A DNA stretch of 64,000 bases, from the NCBI RefSeq assembly GCF_019802055.1, contig NZ_JAHVHW010000007.1:1513403-1577402 (forward strand), given 5' to 3'. Of the stretch, positions 40,253 through 49,736 are shown piece by piece. How positions within the stretch are numbered: the first letter of the stretch is position 1; every line of letters starts with the position of its first letter. Origin of the DNA: Ferrimonas balearica. GTDB taxonomy: Bacteria; Pseudomonadota; Gammaproteobacteria; Enterobacterales; Shewanellaceae. A program made the translations under genes and the position numbers. The notes beneath the pieces were generated by a model, which saw nothing but the letters and a program-made list of their open reading frames with translations, was not told where the DNA came from and did no database searches.

Positions 40253-41515
40253 ATGCTCATCAACAATGTTCAACTCGAAGGCCAACAGGGACTGTGGCAG
40301 ATCCAAAGCGAACAGGGCGTAATCCGCGCCCTGGTGCCGATGGCTGACGCGCAACCCGGCGACGCCATCGATGGTGAGGGTGGCCTGGCGGTCGCTCCCT
40401 TTATTGAGCCGCACATCCACCTGGATACCACTCAGACCGCCGGACAGCCCAACTGGAACCGCTCCGGCACGCTGTTTGAAGGCATTGAGCGTTGGGCAGA
40501 GCGCAAGGCGATGCTGACCCCTGAGGACGTCAAAGCCCGTGCCCGCCAGACCCTGAAGTGGCAGATCGCCAACGGCGTTCAGTTTGTCCGTACCCACGTG
40601 GATGTCTCCGACCCGGAACTGGTAGCGCTGAAAGCGATGCTGGAACTGCGGGAAGAGATGAAGGAGTGGGTCACCCTGCAGATCGTGGCCTTCCCGCAGG
40701 AGGGGATCCTCTCCTACCCCAACGGCAAGGCGCTGATGCGTCAGGCGATGGAGCTGGGCGCAGATGTGATCGGCGCCATCCCGCACTTCGAATTTACCCG
40801 TGAGTACGGCGTCGAGTCCCTGCACTTTATGTTTGATCTGGCGGATGAGTTTGACTGCCTGGTGGACGTGCACTGCGATGAGATCGACGATGAGCAGTCC
40901 CGCTTTGTGGAAACCCTGGCCACCCTGGCGCTAGAGCGTGGCGTTGGCCATCGCGTCACCGCCAGCCACACCACGGCGATGCACAGCTACAACGGCGCCT
41001 ACACCTCCCGTTTGTTCCGTCTGCTGAAGATGTCCGGCATCAACTTTGTCGCCAACCCGCTGGTGAACATCCACCTGCAGGGTCGCTTCGACACCTACCC
41101 GAAACGTCGCGGTATTACCCGGGTGAAGGAGATGCTGGAGAGCGGCATCAACGTCTGCTTTGGTCATGACGATGTGTTTGACCCCTGGTACCCGCTGGGC
41201 ACCGCTAACATGCTGCAGGTACTCCATATGGGGATGCACGTCTGTCAGCTGATGGGCTATGACCAGTTGGACGACAGCCTTAAGCTGATTGGCCGCCACA
41301 GCGCCCGCACTCTGCAGGTGGAAGATCAGTACGGCATCGAAGTGGGTAAGCCCGCCAGCCTGCTTATCCTGCCTGCCGAGAGCCAGTTTGATGCCCTGCG
41401 CCGTCAGGTTCCGGTGCGTTACTCCATTCGCCACGGCAAGGTGCTGGCGCAAACCCGCCCGGCGCAAACCGAGCTGCACCTGGGCGAAGTGGAAGCGGTG
41501 GACTTCCGCCGCTGA
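40253..41515 (+). CDS. codA: Cytosine deaminase CodA
   Basis: A 420-residue amidohydrolase that converts cytosine to uracil and ammonia in pyrimidine salvage. Metal and catalytic motifs: EPHIHLDTT (HxH), [10 protein letters not shown] (His and the catalytic Glu), [11 protein letters not shown], and [20 protein letters not shown] (the Asp ligand). The order and spacing match E. coli CodA throughout. It follows codB by 6 bp in the same operon, so uptake and deamination are coupled. A strong terminator follows. Confidence 0.96.
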   Translation: MLINNVQLEGQQGLWQIQSEQGVIRALVPMADAQPGDAIDGEGGLAVAPFIEPHIHLDTTQTAGQPNWNRSGTLFEGIERWAERKAMLTPEDVKARARQTLKWQIANGVQFVRTHVDVSDPELVALKAMLELREEMKEWVTLQIVAFPQEGILSYPNGKALMRQAMELGADVIGAIPHFEFTREYGVESLHFMFDLADEFDCLVDVHCDEIDDEQSRFVETLATLALERGVGHRVTASHTTAMHSYNGAYTSRLFRLLKMSGINFVANPLVNIHLQGRFDTYPKRRGITRVKEMLESGINVCFGHDDVFDPWYPLGTANMLQVLHMGMHVCQLMGYDQLDDSLKLIGRHSARTLQVEDQYGIEVGKPASLLILPAESQFDALRRQVPVRYSIRHGKVLAQTRPAQTELHLGEVEAVDFRR

Positions 41516-41540
41516 GGGCGCGGGAGTTCACGCACAAAAA

Positions 41541-41566
41541 AGCGAGCCAATTGGCTCGCTTTTTTT
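41541..41566. terminator. Bidirectional terminator between codA and the tetR gene
   Basis: AGCGAGCCAATTGGCTCGCT (41541-41560) is a perfect 20-bp palindrome with A and T tracts on either side. Confidence 0.9.
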
Positions 41567-41584
41567 ATGGCTCGATGAGTGCCC

Positions 41585-42295
41585 TTAGAGCATATGCCCA
41601 TCGACACAGGTGCCCTGCACCATCAGCTCCCGCAGATCTTTCGGGTCCGGGATCTCCGACTCCTCGATCCCCAGAAGCGGCGCGATAAGACGGGCGAACA
41701 AGCGCCAGTGGGCCAGCAAGGCCTCGTCATTGTTACTGCCGTAGGTTTGGGTCAACAGAGGCCGCAGAGTGGCGGGCGCATCAGAGAACATGCAGCAGAA
41801 CCACTTGATCTCCGCCATGTTGGAATCGGTCAGGTAACCGGCCTGTTGAGTGCGTTCCAGTTCAGCAAGAAACACCTTCTCGGTGTTGCCGGTCAGGTCA
41901 TACAGGTAATCGAACAGCTCCTCTTTGGAGCCCATGGCACTGGCCGCCAGACGGGAGGGCCGGGGATCGATCAACAGGCTGGCCATCAGGCGCACCATCA
42001 TCTGGAACAGGCGCTTATTGGGCGGCAACGCTGGGTCGGTTTCCTCCACCAGGGTGTGCATCAGCCCCTGAATGTAGAGGTGGATCTCGTCGCAGATCCG
42101 GTGCCAGATCTGCTCCTTGCTGCCAAAATGGTGGCGGATCAGGCCGTGGGAGACCCCCGCCGCCTCGCTGATCTCTCTCACTGAGACCTTATCAAATCCC
42201 TTCTGGCTGAACAGGTCCGCTGCGGCACACAGAATTGAGCGCTTGGTCTGTTCCGCCGCTTCAGCGCTTTGGCGTCCGCTGCGTTTATCTACCAT
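41585..42295 (-). CDS. TetR/AcrR-family repressor of the adjacent RND operon
   Basis: A 236-residue regulator. The N-terminal HTH is clear: KRSILCAAADLFSQKGFDKVSVREISEAAGVSHGLIRHHFGSKEQIWHRI. The C-terminal ligand domain is large (about 170 residues) and helical with a hydrophobic face. It is transcribed away from the RND efflux operon that starts about 200 bp off, the usual layout for a local repressor that senses pump substrates. A palindrome over the operon's predicted promoter is a likely operator. The inducing ligand is unknown. Confidence 0.9.
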   Translation of the reverse strand: MVDKRSGRQSAEAAEQTKRSILCAAADLFSQKGFDKVSVREISEAAGVSHGLIRHHFGSKEQIWHRICDEIHLYIQGLMHTLVEETDPALPPNKRLFQMMVRLMASLLIDPRPSRLAASAMGSKEELFDYLYDLTGNTEKVFLAELERTQQAGYLTDSNMAEIKWFCCMFSDAPATLRPLLTQTYGSNNDEALLAHWRLFARLIAPLLGIEESEIPDPKDLRELMVQGTCVDGHML

Positions 42296-42397
42296 ATCGG
42301 GTCACTTTGGTTGAATCATCAATGGGTTTCATTATGCCCGCCTGGACCGGAAGTTGGCCAGTCACCGGCTCACACCGTTCTTATTATCCACATGTAA

Positions 42398-42409
42398 AGC
42401 AAATTTGCT
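42398..42409. promoter_or_regulatory. Predicted TetR operator
   Basis: AGCAAATTTGCT is a perfect 12-bp palindrome overlapping the -35 box of the RND operon; a related half, GAGCAAATA, recurs at 42421-42429. Both sit where a repressor would block RNA polymerase. Confidence 0.5.
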
Positions 42410-42433
42410 ATCCACAGGGAGAGCAAATATACT
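42405..42433 (+). promoter_or_regulatory. Predicted sigma-70 promoter of the RND operon
   Basis: TTGCTA (42405-42410) and TATACT (42428-42433) are separated by exactly 17 bp, 64 bp before the first start codon. Confidence 0.65.
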
Positions 42434-42496
42434 TTCCAACCGTATAGTAACGTACACCCTGTTAACGCACCGCTCTCATTGCAGGAACTGATTTCC

Positions 42497-43564
42497 ATGA
42501 TGGATCGCCACTCCCCCCCTCCCACGCGGCTATTGGCTGTTTTGATGGCAGCCGGTTTGCTGCTCTCCGGCTGCTCGGAAGTCCAGTCTTTCCCGGTTCA
42601 GGAAAGCGAGAAGCCGGTAAAAATTCTGCAGGTCCCCCAAAATCACAACGCCTTGTCCCATCGCTTCTCAGCACAGATTGAAGCAGGTGATCGCGCTCAA
42701 CTGGCGTTTCGGGTGCCCGGTCAGATCAATGCAATAAATGTGCGGATGGGGGAACCGGTCACTCAGGGAGCCATCCTGGCCACACTGGATCCCACCGATT
42801 ACCTGATTGCCGTCGAAGCCCGTCAGGCGGAGTACCAATTGGCCAGAGTGCGACTCGCCCGTACCGAGCAGCTGTTTGCCCAGCAGTTGACCAGCGAAGA
42901 CCAGCGGGATCGCGCTCAAACCGAGCTGACCGTTGCCCAGGCCCGACTCGATCAGGCCAAGACGGATCTGGCCTACACCCAGTTGGTCGCGCCCTTTGAT
43001 GGCGCCGTTTCTCTGACCCATAAGCGGGCCCATGAAGTGGCGGGCGCCAATGAGCCGGTCCTCAACCTGCAAGGGGATCAGGCCCTCGATATCGCCTTTA
43101 ACCTGCCCGGTCAGTATGCCCGCCTGTTGAGCGACGCCCAGCCGGTGCAGTTCAGCGTGCGTTTTGCCCACCACCCGGGATTGCAGTTGCCGGCCCGCTA
43201 CAAAGAGAGCGACGCGCAGCCTGACCGGGACACCAACAGCTTTCGGGTGATTCTCTCCGTCGAACGCCCAGACAACATCAACCTGCTGCCCGGCATGGCC
43301 GCCGAAGTGGAAGCCTCTTTGCCCACCGACGATCGCCCCCTCTGGTTTCTGCCCAGCGAAGCGATCGTGGCCCGTGACGGCCAACGGGTCACCGTCTGGC
43401 AGGTGGATGAGGACGACCGACTGGTGCCGCTGGATCTGATTCTGAACAGCCAGGGCGCGGTGGTGTCCGGTGCCGATGCCGGAACCCGATTGGTGGCTGC
43501 CGGTGCACAGGAACTCAAGGCAGGACAAAAGGTACGCCACTGGGTACGGGAGGGAGGACTGTGA
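42497..43564 (+). CDS. RND efflux periplasmic adaptor, first copy
   Basis: A 355-residue membrane-fusion lipoprotein (lipobox LLLSGC, about residue 25). It has the split lipoyl/hairpin/beta-barrel plan: FRVPGQINAINVRMGEPVTQGAILATLDPTDY, a coiled hairpin of about 60 residues, then LAYTQLVAPFDGAVSLTHKRAHEVAG and a barrel with NLLPGMAAEVEASL. Adaptors link the inner membrane pump to an outer membrane channel. I chose ATG 42497, 8 bp after AGGAA. A second adaptor follows with a one-base overlap, as in TriABC, where both adaptors are needed. Confidence 0.92.
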   Translation: MMDRHSPPPTRLLAVLMAAGLLLSGCSEVQSFPVQESEKPVKILQVPQNHNALSHRFSAQIEAGDRAQLAFRVPGQINAINVRMGEPVTQGAILATLDPTDYLIAVEARQAEYQLARVRLARTEQLFAQQLTSEDQRDRAQTELTVAQARLDQAKTDLAYTQLVAPFDGAVSLTHKRAHEVAGANEPVLNLQGDQALDIAFNLPGQYARLLSDAQPVQFSVRFAHHPGLQLPARYKESDAQPDRDTNSFRVILSVERPDNINLLPGMAAEVEASLPTDDRPLWFLPSEAIVARDGQRVTVWQVDEDDRLVPLDLILNSQGAVVSGADAGTRLVAAGAQELKAGQKVRHWVREGGL

Positions 43565-44643
43565 TGATGCTGGAACGACACCTGATGCGACTCTGGCCGC
43601 TGCTGCTGATCCTTGCGATTTGGCTGATTGCCGGTTGCAGCCCCCAGGCCCCCAAGTCCCCGCCACAGGCGTTGGCGGTGGCCACCATTACCGTTGCGGG
43701 TGAGGAGCAGGCACCGCAACGCAGCTTCAATGGCCGCGTTGTTGCTCCGGACCTGACCCGCATGGCCTTTCGCATCGATGGCAAACTGGACCAGTTGCTT
43801 ATCCGTCCGGGCCAGCGTGTCGAAGCGGGACAACTGATCGCCACCCTGGTGGATCGCACTCAACAGCAGGCGCTGACCGATGCCAAAGCGCAGTTCACCC
43901 TGCTCGAACGCCAGCTCAGCCGGGCGCAACAACTGCAACGTCAGGGTTCCGTTTCCGATGCGGAACTGGATGAGCTTAAAGCCAACTGGCGTCTGGCCCG
44001 TGCCAACCTCAACGCCGCCAGGGCCCGGCTCGATTACACCCGCCTGACCGCCCCGTTCAGCGGCGTGGTGGCGGAAGTGCACAAGGAGCAGTTCGAAACC
44101 CTCAGCCCCGGCGAACCGGTGGCCAGCCTGTACCGGGCCGACCGTCTTGATGTGCAGATCCCGGTGCCCGACAGCCTGCTTTCTCAGATTGACCCCAACT
44201 CCCCGAGCATCGGCTACGCCCCGGAAGCCCGGATAGAGGGCTTCGCTGAGCCGATTCAGATGCGCTACCTGGAGCACACTCTTGAACTGGACCCGAAAAC
44301 CCGCGCTTTCCAGCTGTGGCTGAGCGTGCCGATTGAGAGCGTGGATTGGCGACCCGGCCTGCCCGCCACCGTTACCGTGGATATGGCCAAAGCGGGGCTG
44401 ACCCTGCCTCAGGGCGTTCGCGTTCCCCTCAGTGCCCTGAGTGCTGGCGCACAGCCCGGCCAGTTCCGCGCCTGGAAGGTGGTGGCAGACAAAGTAGAGC
44501 CGGTAGAGGTGGCCGTCAGTGCCATTACGCAGGCCGGTGCACTGGTCAGCCATGGCCTGACGCCCGGCGACACCCTGGTGGTGTCCGGCCTGTCCCGACT
44601 TGAGGCCGGTATGGCCGTTCGTCCCCAACCGATCACGGAGTGA
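43564..44643 (+). CDS. RND efflux periplasmic adaptor, second copy
   Basis: A 359-residue adaptor lipoprotein (WLIAGC at about residues 20-25). Domains: FRIDGKLDQLLIRPGQRVEAGQLIATLVD (lipoyl half), a hairpin with LERQLSRAQQLQRQGSVSDAELDELK, LDYTRLTAPFSGVVAEVHKEQFE and the barrel WRPGLPATVTVDM. It differs clearly from the first adaptor, so they are ancient paralogues. Of three possible starts (GTG 43561, ATG 43564, ATG 43567), 43564 has the best spacing from GGAGG and overlaps the previous stop as TGATG, so translation is probably coupled. Confidence 0.92.
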   Translation: MMLERHLMRLWPLLLILAIWLIAGCSPQAPKSPPQALAVATITVAGEEQAPQRSFNGRVVAPDLTRMAFRIDGKLDQLLIRPGQRVEAGQLIATLVDRTQQQALTDAKAQFTLLERQLSRAQQLQRQGSVSDAELDELKANWRLARANLNAARARLDYTRLTAPFSGVVAEVHKEQFETLSPGEPVASLYRADRLDVQIPVPDSLLSQIDPNSPSIGYAPEARIEGFAEPIQMRYLEHTLELDPKTRAFQLWLSVPIESVDWRPGLPATVTVDMAKAGLTLPQGVRVPLSALSAGAQPGQFRAWKVVADKVEPVEVAVSAITQAGALVSHGLTPGDTLVVSGLSRLEAGMAVRPQPITE

Positions 44644-44651
44644 CACCGACA

Positions 44652-47600
44652 ATGAACATTGCGCAATACGCGATCAAACACCGGGTGATCAGCTGGATGT
44701 TTCTGGTCATTCTGGCTGTCGGCGGTGTGCTGGCGTTCCAGGATCTGGGACGTCTGGAGGACCCGGCTTTTACCATCAAGGACGCCATGGTGATCACCCA
44801 ATATCCGGGCGCGACCGCCATGGAGGTGGAGGAAGAACTCACCTACCCGCTTGAGAAAGCGATCCGACAACTGCCCTACGTGGACAAGATCAACTCTACT
44901 TCCACCCCCGGCATGTCGCAGATCATGGTCAGCATGAAGATGGATTATGGCGCTGACGAACTGCCGCAGATCTGGGATGAACTACGCCGCAAAGTCGCCG
45001 ACGAACAGCCGATGCTGCCACCGGGCGCCTATCCCCCCAAGGTGATCGACGACTTCGGTGATGTGTTTGGCGTGTTGCTGATGGTCACCGGCGACAACTA
45101 CAGCTACAGCGAGCTTAAGTCCTATGTGGACTACCTGCGCCGTGAGCTGGAGTTGGTGGACGGCGTTGGCAAGGTAAGCCTGGCGGGAGAGCAGCAGGAG
45201 CAGATCCACATTGAGATCTCCCTCAAAAAACTCGCGGCCCTCAATCTGGATGTGAACACCGTTGTGGGGCTGTTGCATCAGCAAAACGCGGTGTTGGATG
45301 CGGGTAAGATCACCATTGATGGGGAGTCCCTGTATCTGCGCCCCGGCGGCTTCAACTCCAGCGTGGATCCCATCATCCATGGTCGTGACACCGGCCAACT
45401 GGTGCGTCTGACCGACGTAGCCACCCTCCATCGCGGCTTTCAGGAGATCCCCACCAATCTGGTCCAGTACAACGGCCAGAGTGCCATCAGCCTGGGCATC
45501 AGCTTCGCCACCGGCGTTAACGTGGTGGAAGTGGGACAGCGCCTGGACGCCCGACTGGCAGAGCTGGAGGCGGCCCAACCCGCAGGCATCCAACTGCACA
45601 CCCTCTATGACCAACCCAAGGAGGTGGACCAGTCCGTCGACGGCTTTATCATCAGCCTGGCTGAGGCGGTGGGCATCGTGATTCTGGTGCTGCTGTTTGC
45701 CATGGGCTGGCGCAGTGGCCTGATCATCGGTCTGGTGCTGCTGCTGACGGTGCTGGGCACCTTTATGATGATGCAGTGGACCAACGTGGAGCTGCACCGC
45801 ATCTCCCTTGGCGCCCTGATCATTGCGCTGGGGATGCTGGTGGACAACGCCATTGTGGTGGTCGAGGGGATACTGGTGGGTCGGCAGCGCGGCCTGTCCA
45901 AAGTGGACGCCGCGACTGCCATCGTCAAACAGACCGCCTGGCCGCTGCTGGGCGCCACGGTGATCGCCATCACCGCCTTCGCTCCGATTGGCCTCTCTCC
46001 GGACGCCACCGGTGAGTTTATGGGCTCGCTGTTCTGGGTGCTCTGCTACTCCCTGTTCCTCAGTTGGATCACCGCCCTGACCCTGACGCCTTTCCTGGCG
46101 GACCTGCTGCTGCCCGCTCAGACTGAAAACGAGGACAACCCGCAGGCCGAAACCCGGGATCCCTACCAGGGCTTCATCTTTACGCTGTTCCGGGGCAGCC
46201 TGGCCTTTGCCATGCGTCACAGGGCGCTGACGCTCGGTGCCATGCTGTTGCTGCTGGTGGGTGCCGGTGCCGGATTTGGCTTCGTAAAGAACGCCTTCTT
46301 CCCGCCCTCCAATACGCCGATCTTCTATCTGGATCTGTGGATGCCGGAGGGCACCGATATTCGCGCCACCCATAAGATGGTTCAGGATGTCGAGCAAACC
46401 ATTCTGGCCAAGCCGGGGGTGAAGTTCGTCACCTCCACCACTGGCCAGGGGATGCAGCGCTTTACCCTGACCTACCAGCCGGAAAAGCAGTACGCCGCTT
46501 TTGCTCAGCTGCAGATCCGCACCGACACGCGGGAACGGATGCAGGCGCTGATGCACACCCTGGCCAGTGAACTGCCGGAACGCTACCCCCAGGCGCAGTT
46601 TCAGCAGCGCCTGATGGAGATTGGTCCCTCCCCGGCGTCCAAGATTGAGGCTCGCCTGAGTGGCCCGGACCCGGATACCCTGCGCGGATTGGCTGGCGAA
46701 GTGGAAGCGATCTTCCGCAACGACCCGGGTGCCCGAAATATCCGCCACAACTGGCGCGAACGCACCAAGGTGCTGGTGCCGGTGATCGACGAGTCACAGG
46801 CGCGGCGCCTGGGGGTCAGCAACGAAGAGTTGGCTGGCACCCTGCAGATGGCCTTCGGCGGCAGCCGTGTCGGCCTCTACCGTGACGGCACCCGAATGCT
46901 GCCCATTGTGGTGCGCCTGCCGGAAGCGGAGCGGGTCGATTTTGGCAGCTTCGACAACATCACCATCTGGAGTCCGACTCTGCAGACCTACGTACCGGTT
47001 CAACAGGTGGTCAGCCGGGTTGACCTGATCTGGCAGGATGCGGTGATTCAGCGAAAGGACCGGAAGCGTACCCTGACGGTCATGGCGGACCACGACATCC
47101 TTGGGGATGAAACCGCCGCCAGCTTGTTCAATCGGGTTCGGCCACAGGTGGAAGCCCTGCCCCTGCCTCCCGGCTACAGCCTGGAATGGGGGGGCGAATA
47201 TGAAGCGCAGAACGACGCCCAGAGCATGCTGTTCAGCTCACTGCCGATGGGCTACCTGTTTATGTTCATCATTACCGTGTTCCTGTTCGACTCCCTGCGT
47301 AAGCCGGTGGTGATCTGGCTGACGGTCCCCCTCTCCGTCATCGGGGTGACCGTTGGCCTGCTGGCCACCAATCAGCCGTTCACCTTTACCGCTTTGCTGG
47401 GTCTGCTCTCTCTGAGCGGCATGGTGCTGAAGAACGGGATCGTGCTGCTGGACCAGCTCAATCTGGAGCTGGGCTCCGGCAAGCCGCCCTACCAGGCGGT
47501 GATGGACGCGGCGGTCAGCCGGGTGCGCCCGGTCAGCATGGCGGCACTGACCACCATTCTGGGGATGATCCCTCTGGTGTTTGATGCCTTCTTCGCCTCA

Positions 47601-47750
47601 ATGGCGGTGACCATCATGTTCGGCCTCGGCTTTGCCACCGTACTGACTCTGGTGGTGGTGCCGGTGCTGTACGCCAGCTTCTACCGCATCCGGCCGCCGG
47701 TACCCGGTGAAGCCCCCTCCCCGGCCTCTGCGCAACCAATAGCGGCCTGA
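44652..47750 (+). CDS. RND efflux inner membrane pump
   Basis: A 1032-residue RND permease with twelve expected helices and two large periplasmic loops. Helix 4 shows the proton-relay Asp-rich motif ALIIALGMLVDNAIVVVEGI (one Asp rather than the Asp-Asp of AcrB), and helix 10 has LLSLSGMVLKNGIVLLDQL with the conserved Lys. The porter segment VGKVSLAGEQQEQIHIEISLKKLAAL is typical. With two adaptors and no own outer membrane channel the operon resembles TriABC, which borrows a TolC-like channel. The substrates are unknown. I chose ATG 44652 over an overlapping GTG 12 bp upstream. Confidence 0.93.
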   Translation: MNIAQYAIKHRVISWMFLVILAVGGVLAFQDLGRLEDPAFTIKDAMVITQYPGATAMEVEEELTYPLEKAIRQLPYVDKINSTSTPGMSQIMVSMKMDYGADELPQIWDELRRKVADEQPMLPPGAYPPKVIDDFGDVFGVLLMVTGDNYSYSELKSYVDYLRRELELVDGVGKVSLAGEQQEQIHIEISLKKLAALNLDVNTVVGLLHQQNAVLDAGKITIDGESLYLRPGGFNSSVDPIIHGRDTGQLVRLTDVATLHRGFQEIPTNLVQYNGQSAISLGISFATGVNVVEVGQRLDARLAELEAAQPAGIQLHTLYDQPKEVDQSVDGFIISLAEAVGIVILVLLFAMGWRSGLIIGLVLLLTVLGTFMMMQWTNVELHRISLGALIIALGMLVDNAIVVVEGILVGRQRGLSKVDAATAIVKQTAWPLLGATVIAITAFAPIGLSPDATGEFMGSLFWVLCYSLFLSWITALTLTPFLADLLLPAQTENEDNPQAETRDPYQGFIFTLFRGSLAFAMRHRALTLGAMLLLLVGAGAGFGFVKNAFFPPSNTPIFYLDLWMPEGTDIRATHKMVQDVEQTILAKPGVKFVTSTTGQGMQRFTLTYQPEKQYAAFAQLQIRTDTRERMQALMHTLASELPERYPQAQFQQRLMEIGPSPASKIEARLSGPDPDTLRGLAGEVEAIFRNDPGARNIRHNWRERTKVLVPVIDESQARRLGVSNEELAGTLQMAFGGSRVGLYRDGTRMLPIVVRLPEAERVDFGSFDNITIWSPTLQTYVPVQQVVSRVDLIWQDAVIQRKDRKRTLTVMADHDILGDETAASLFNRVRPQVEALPLPPGYSLEWGGEYEAQNDAQSMLFSSLPMGYLFMFIITVFLFDSLRKPVVIWLTVPLSVIGVTVGLLATNQPFTFTALLGLLSLSGMVLKNGIVLLDQLNLELGSGKPPYQAVMDAAVSRVRPVSMAALTTILGMIPLVFDAFFASMAVTIMFGLGFATVLTLVVVPVLYASFYRIRPPVPGEAPSPASAQPIAA

Positions 47751-47760
47751 AGGAAAAGCA

Positions 47761-47790
47761 AAAGGGCGATCGAACGATCGCCCTTTTCTT
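47761..47790. terminator. Terminator after the RND operon
   Basis: AAAGGGCGATCG (47761-47772) and CGATCGCCCTTT (47775-47786), then TTCTTTT. It also serves the convergent amidohydrolase gene. Confidence 0.85.
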
Positions 47791-47825
47791 TTGCGGGAAG
47801 GGGAATGCGCTTCCCCATTCGGGAC

Positions 47826-49217
47826 TCAGGGAGCAAGGGTGTTTTTGTAGATCACCCCATCTTTCATAATCAGACGGATGGTTTCCGGGCTGTCTGGACG
47901 GGGCTCGGCATCAAACCACTTATCACCGGAGCCCACTACGGAGAAGTCCTCGAGCGGGTTGCCATCCAGAATCAGGATATCGGCGTAAGCTCCCTCTTCT
48001 ATCACCCCCAGCTTGCCGTCCAGATAGGGGTTCATAAAGTCCCCGGTCATGGCGGCGATTTCGCCCCCCACTGAGGTCATCGCCACCAGCGAGGCATAGG
48101 GTCCAAAGAAGCTGTTGTTCAGATGCTTTTCGTAGGCGATCTGGATATTACAGGCCGCCACAGAGCCCACGCAGTCGGTATGGAATCCCCGCTTTGCGGG
48201 ACAGCGCTTCATATTGTCCACATACCCGGCAAACGTGGCGCTGGCTGACTTGGCTTTCGCCAGGCTGGCGGGCACATTCTTTACCGCCGGAATGTCCAGC
48301 AGACCCGGGTCAAAGGCGGTCAGATTGGTGGTGATGTAGGCGCCCTTCTCCTTCATCAGTTCGGCAATGTCGCAGTCAAAGGCAAAGCCGTGCTCAATGC
48401 TTTTTACCCCCGCCTCAAGGGCGGTGATGATCGCCTCCTTACGATAGGAGTGGGCCATCACGTAGCTGCCATATTCGTTGGCGACCTGCACGGCCGCTTC
48501 AATCTCTTCCGGCGAGCCCGCCAGCAACTGCCAGGGGTCAAAGGCGGACACCACGCCGCCGGATTGCATGTATTTAAGCTGGGTGGCGCCCATACGGAAA
48601 TTGTTGCGGCCGAACTTATGCATATCCGCCACACTGTCCACCTCCTGCGCCAAATTGAGGCGGCCGAAGTTGGTGTCCTCACCGGGCGGCGACGTGTAGT
48701 TGGCGAAATCCGCATGCCCGCCACGAGTGCCAAGAAACGCGGCAGAGGGATAGAAACGGGGGCCAAGAATGCTGCCGGAATCGATGGCCCGACGAAGCCC
48801 CGCATTGGCGCCCCCGGCATCCCGAACCGTGGTAAAGCCCTGCATCAGGTACATCTCGGCCATCTGGGTACCGTGAATCGCCAGGTCTTCCCAGGTGGCT
48901 CCGGCTTCCATTGCTGGCAGGGAGGGGCCCGGCAACATCAGGTGGGCGTGGTTCTCAATGAAGCCGGGCATCAATGTGCCCCCTTTACCATCGATAACGG
49001 CCGCGCCGGGGACATTCAGCGGTTTAGCGGAAACGGTTTTGATCAGGTTGCCTTCAACCAGGACATTGGCGTTTCTGATCAGCTTCTCGTTGACGCCATC
49101 AAACACATTGACGTTGATAAACAGGGTCTGGCTGGGTTCAGTCTGTTCAGCCAGAACCGTTCCGGACAGCCCCAGGGCAAGTCCAACCACAGCCAGGATT
49201 GCATGCAACCGCTTCAT
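47826..49217 (-). CDS. Secreted amidohydrolase (Xaa-Pro dipeptidase/imidazolonepropionase-like)
   Basis: A 463-residue exported metal hydrolase: signal peptide (residues 1-23, ending GTVLAEQ), a small beta domain (LFINVNVFDGVNEKLIRNANVLVEG) and a TIM barrel. Metal ligands are in PGFIENHAHLML (HxH), KYMQSGGVVSAFDPWQL (the region of the carboxylated Lys), VMAHSYRKEAI, VKSIEHGFAFDCD and the late GDFMNPYLDGKLG segment, where the usual Asp-containing motif is altered. The family includes enzymes acting on N-acyl and prolyl dipeptides. ATG 49217 follows GGGAGG. Confidence 0.85.
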   Translation of the reverse strand: MKRLHAILAVVGLALGLSGTVLAEQTEPSQTLFINVNVFDGVNEKLIRNANVLVEGNLIKTVSAKPLNVPGAAVIDGKGGTLMPGFIENHAHLMLPGPSLPAMEAGATWEDLAIHGTQMAEMYLMQGFTTVRDAGGANAGLRRAIDSGSILGPRFYPSAAFLGTRGGHADFANYTSPPGEDTNFGRLNLAQEVDSVADMHKFGRNNFRMGATQLKYMQSGGVVSAFDPWQLLAGSPEEIEAAVQVANEYGSYVMAHSYRKEAIITALEAGVKSIEHGFAFDCDIAELMKEKGAYITTNLTAFDPGLLDIPAVKNVPASLAKAKSASATFAGYVDNMKRCPAKRGFHTDCVGSVAACNIQIAYEKHLNNSFFGPYASLVAMTSVGGEIAAMTGDFMNPYLDGKLGVIEEGAYADILILDGNPLEDFSVVGSGDKWFDAEPRPDSPETIRLIMKDGVIYKNTLAP

Positions 49218-49306
49218 CTCTGCCTCCCGCAACAACAGGATGGTGATTTTTTCACCGCGTAAGCAAAGGAGTATAGCGTTTCCAGCGGGTTAGCCAGTGC
49301 AGAGCG

Positions 49307-49684
49307 TCAGTTCAGCACCAACTCCGCGATGGCACGCTGTATGCCGACCACATCGGTGCCCTTTTTCAACTCCCGAACGATGGGGTCGCTCTGGCCAGAG
49401 ATCCAGATCTTCAGCTCCGCATCCATATCGAAACGCCCGCTGGTTTCCACCAGAAAGTGAGTGATCGATTTAAAGGGGATGGAGTGATACTCCACCTTTT
49501 TGCCGGTGACCCCCTGCTTGTCGATCATCAGCAACCGCTTATTGGTGAACACAAACAGATCCCGAATCACTTTGTAGGCCAGCTTGAGTTGCTCACTGGA
49601 AGCGAGAATTGGCGCCAGCTCCCGGTGCAGTTCGTCCAGATCCACTTCAGTGGCGTTGCCCATCAATCCATCCAGCAGTCCCAT
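49307..49684 (-). CDS. PH-domain protein (bacterial YvbH/bPH type)
   Basis: A 125-residue soluble protein. LKLAYKVIRDLFVFTNKRLLMIDKQGVTGKKVEYHSIPFKSITHFLVETSG is the sequence signature of bacterial PH-like domains, with alternating strands and a C-terminal helix (VGIQRAIAELVL). Such proteins are widespread and mostly uncharacterised. The ribosome binding site AAGGAGGAG is strong. No functional link to neighbours is visible. Confidence 0.88.
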   Translation of the reverse strand: MGLLDGLMGNATEVDLDELHRELAPILASSEQLKLAYKVIRDLFVFTNKRLLMIDKQGVTGKKVEYHSIPFKSITHFLVETSGRFDMDAELKIWISGQSDPIVRELKKGTDVVGIQRAIAELVLN

Positions 49685-49707
49685 ATCTCCTCCTTAAGGC
49701 AGAAAAA

Positions 49708-49732
49708 AACCCGAAGCCAGAGGCTTCGGGTT
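49708..49732. terminator. Terminator of add
   Basis: AACCCGAAGCC (49708-49718) and GGCTTCGGGTT (49722-49732) with an AGA loop; a run of A before the left arm gives the T tract on the minus strand. Confidence 0.85.
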
Positions 49733-49736
49733 GGTA

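Noticed and set aside
39122-40873. 583-codon open frame antisense to codBA
   Set aside because: It spans two well-identified sense genes and has no recognisable fold or ribosome binding site.
44982-46748. 588-codon open frame antisense to the RND pump
   Set aside because: His/Gln/Gly-rich shadow with no domain, opposite a textbook RND protein.
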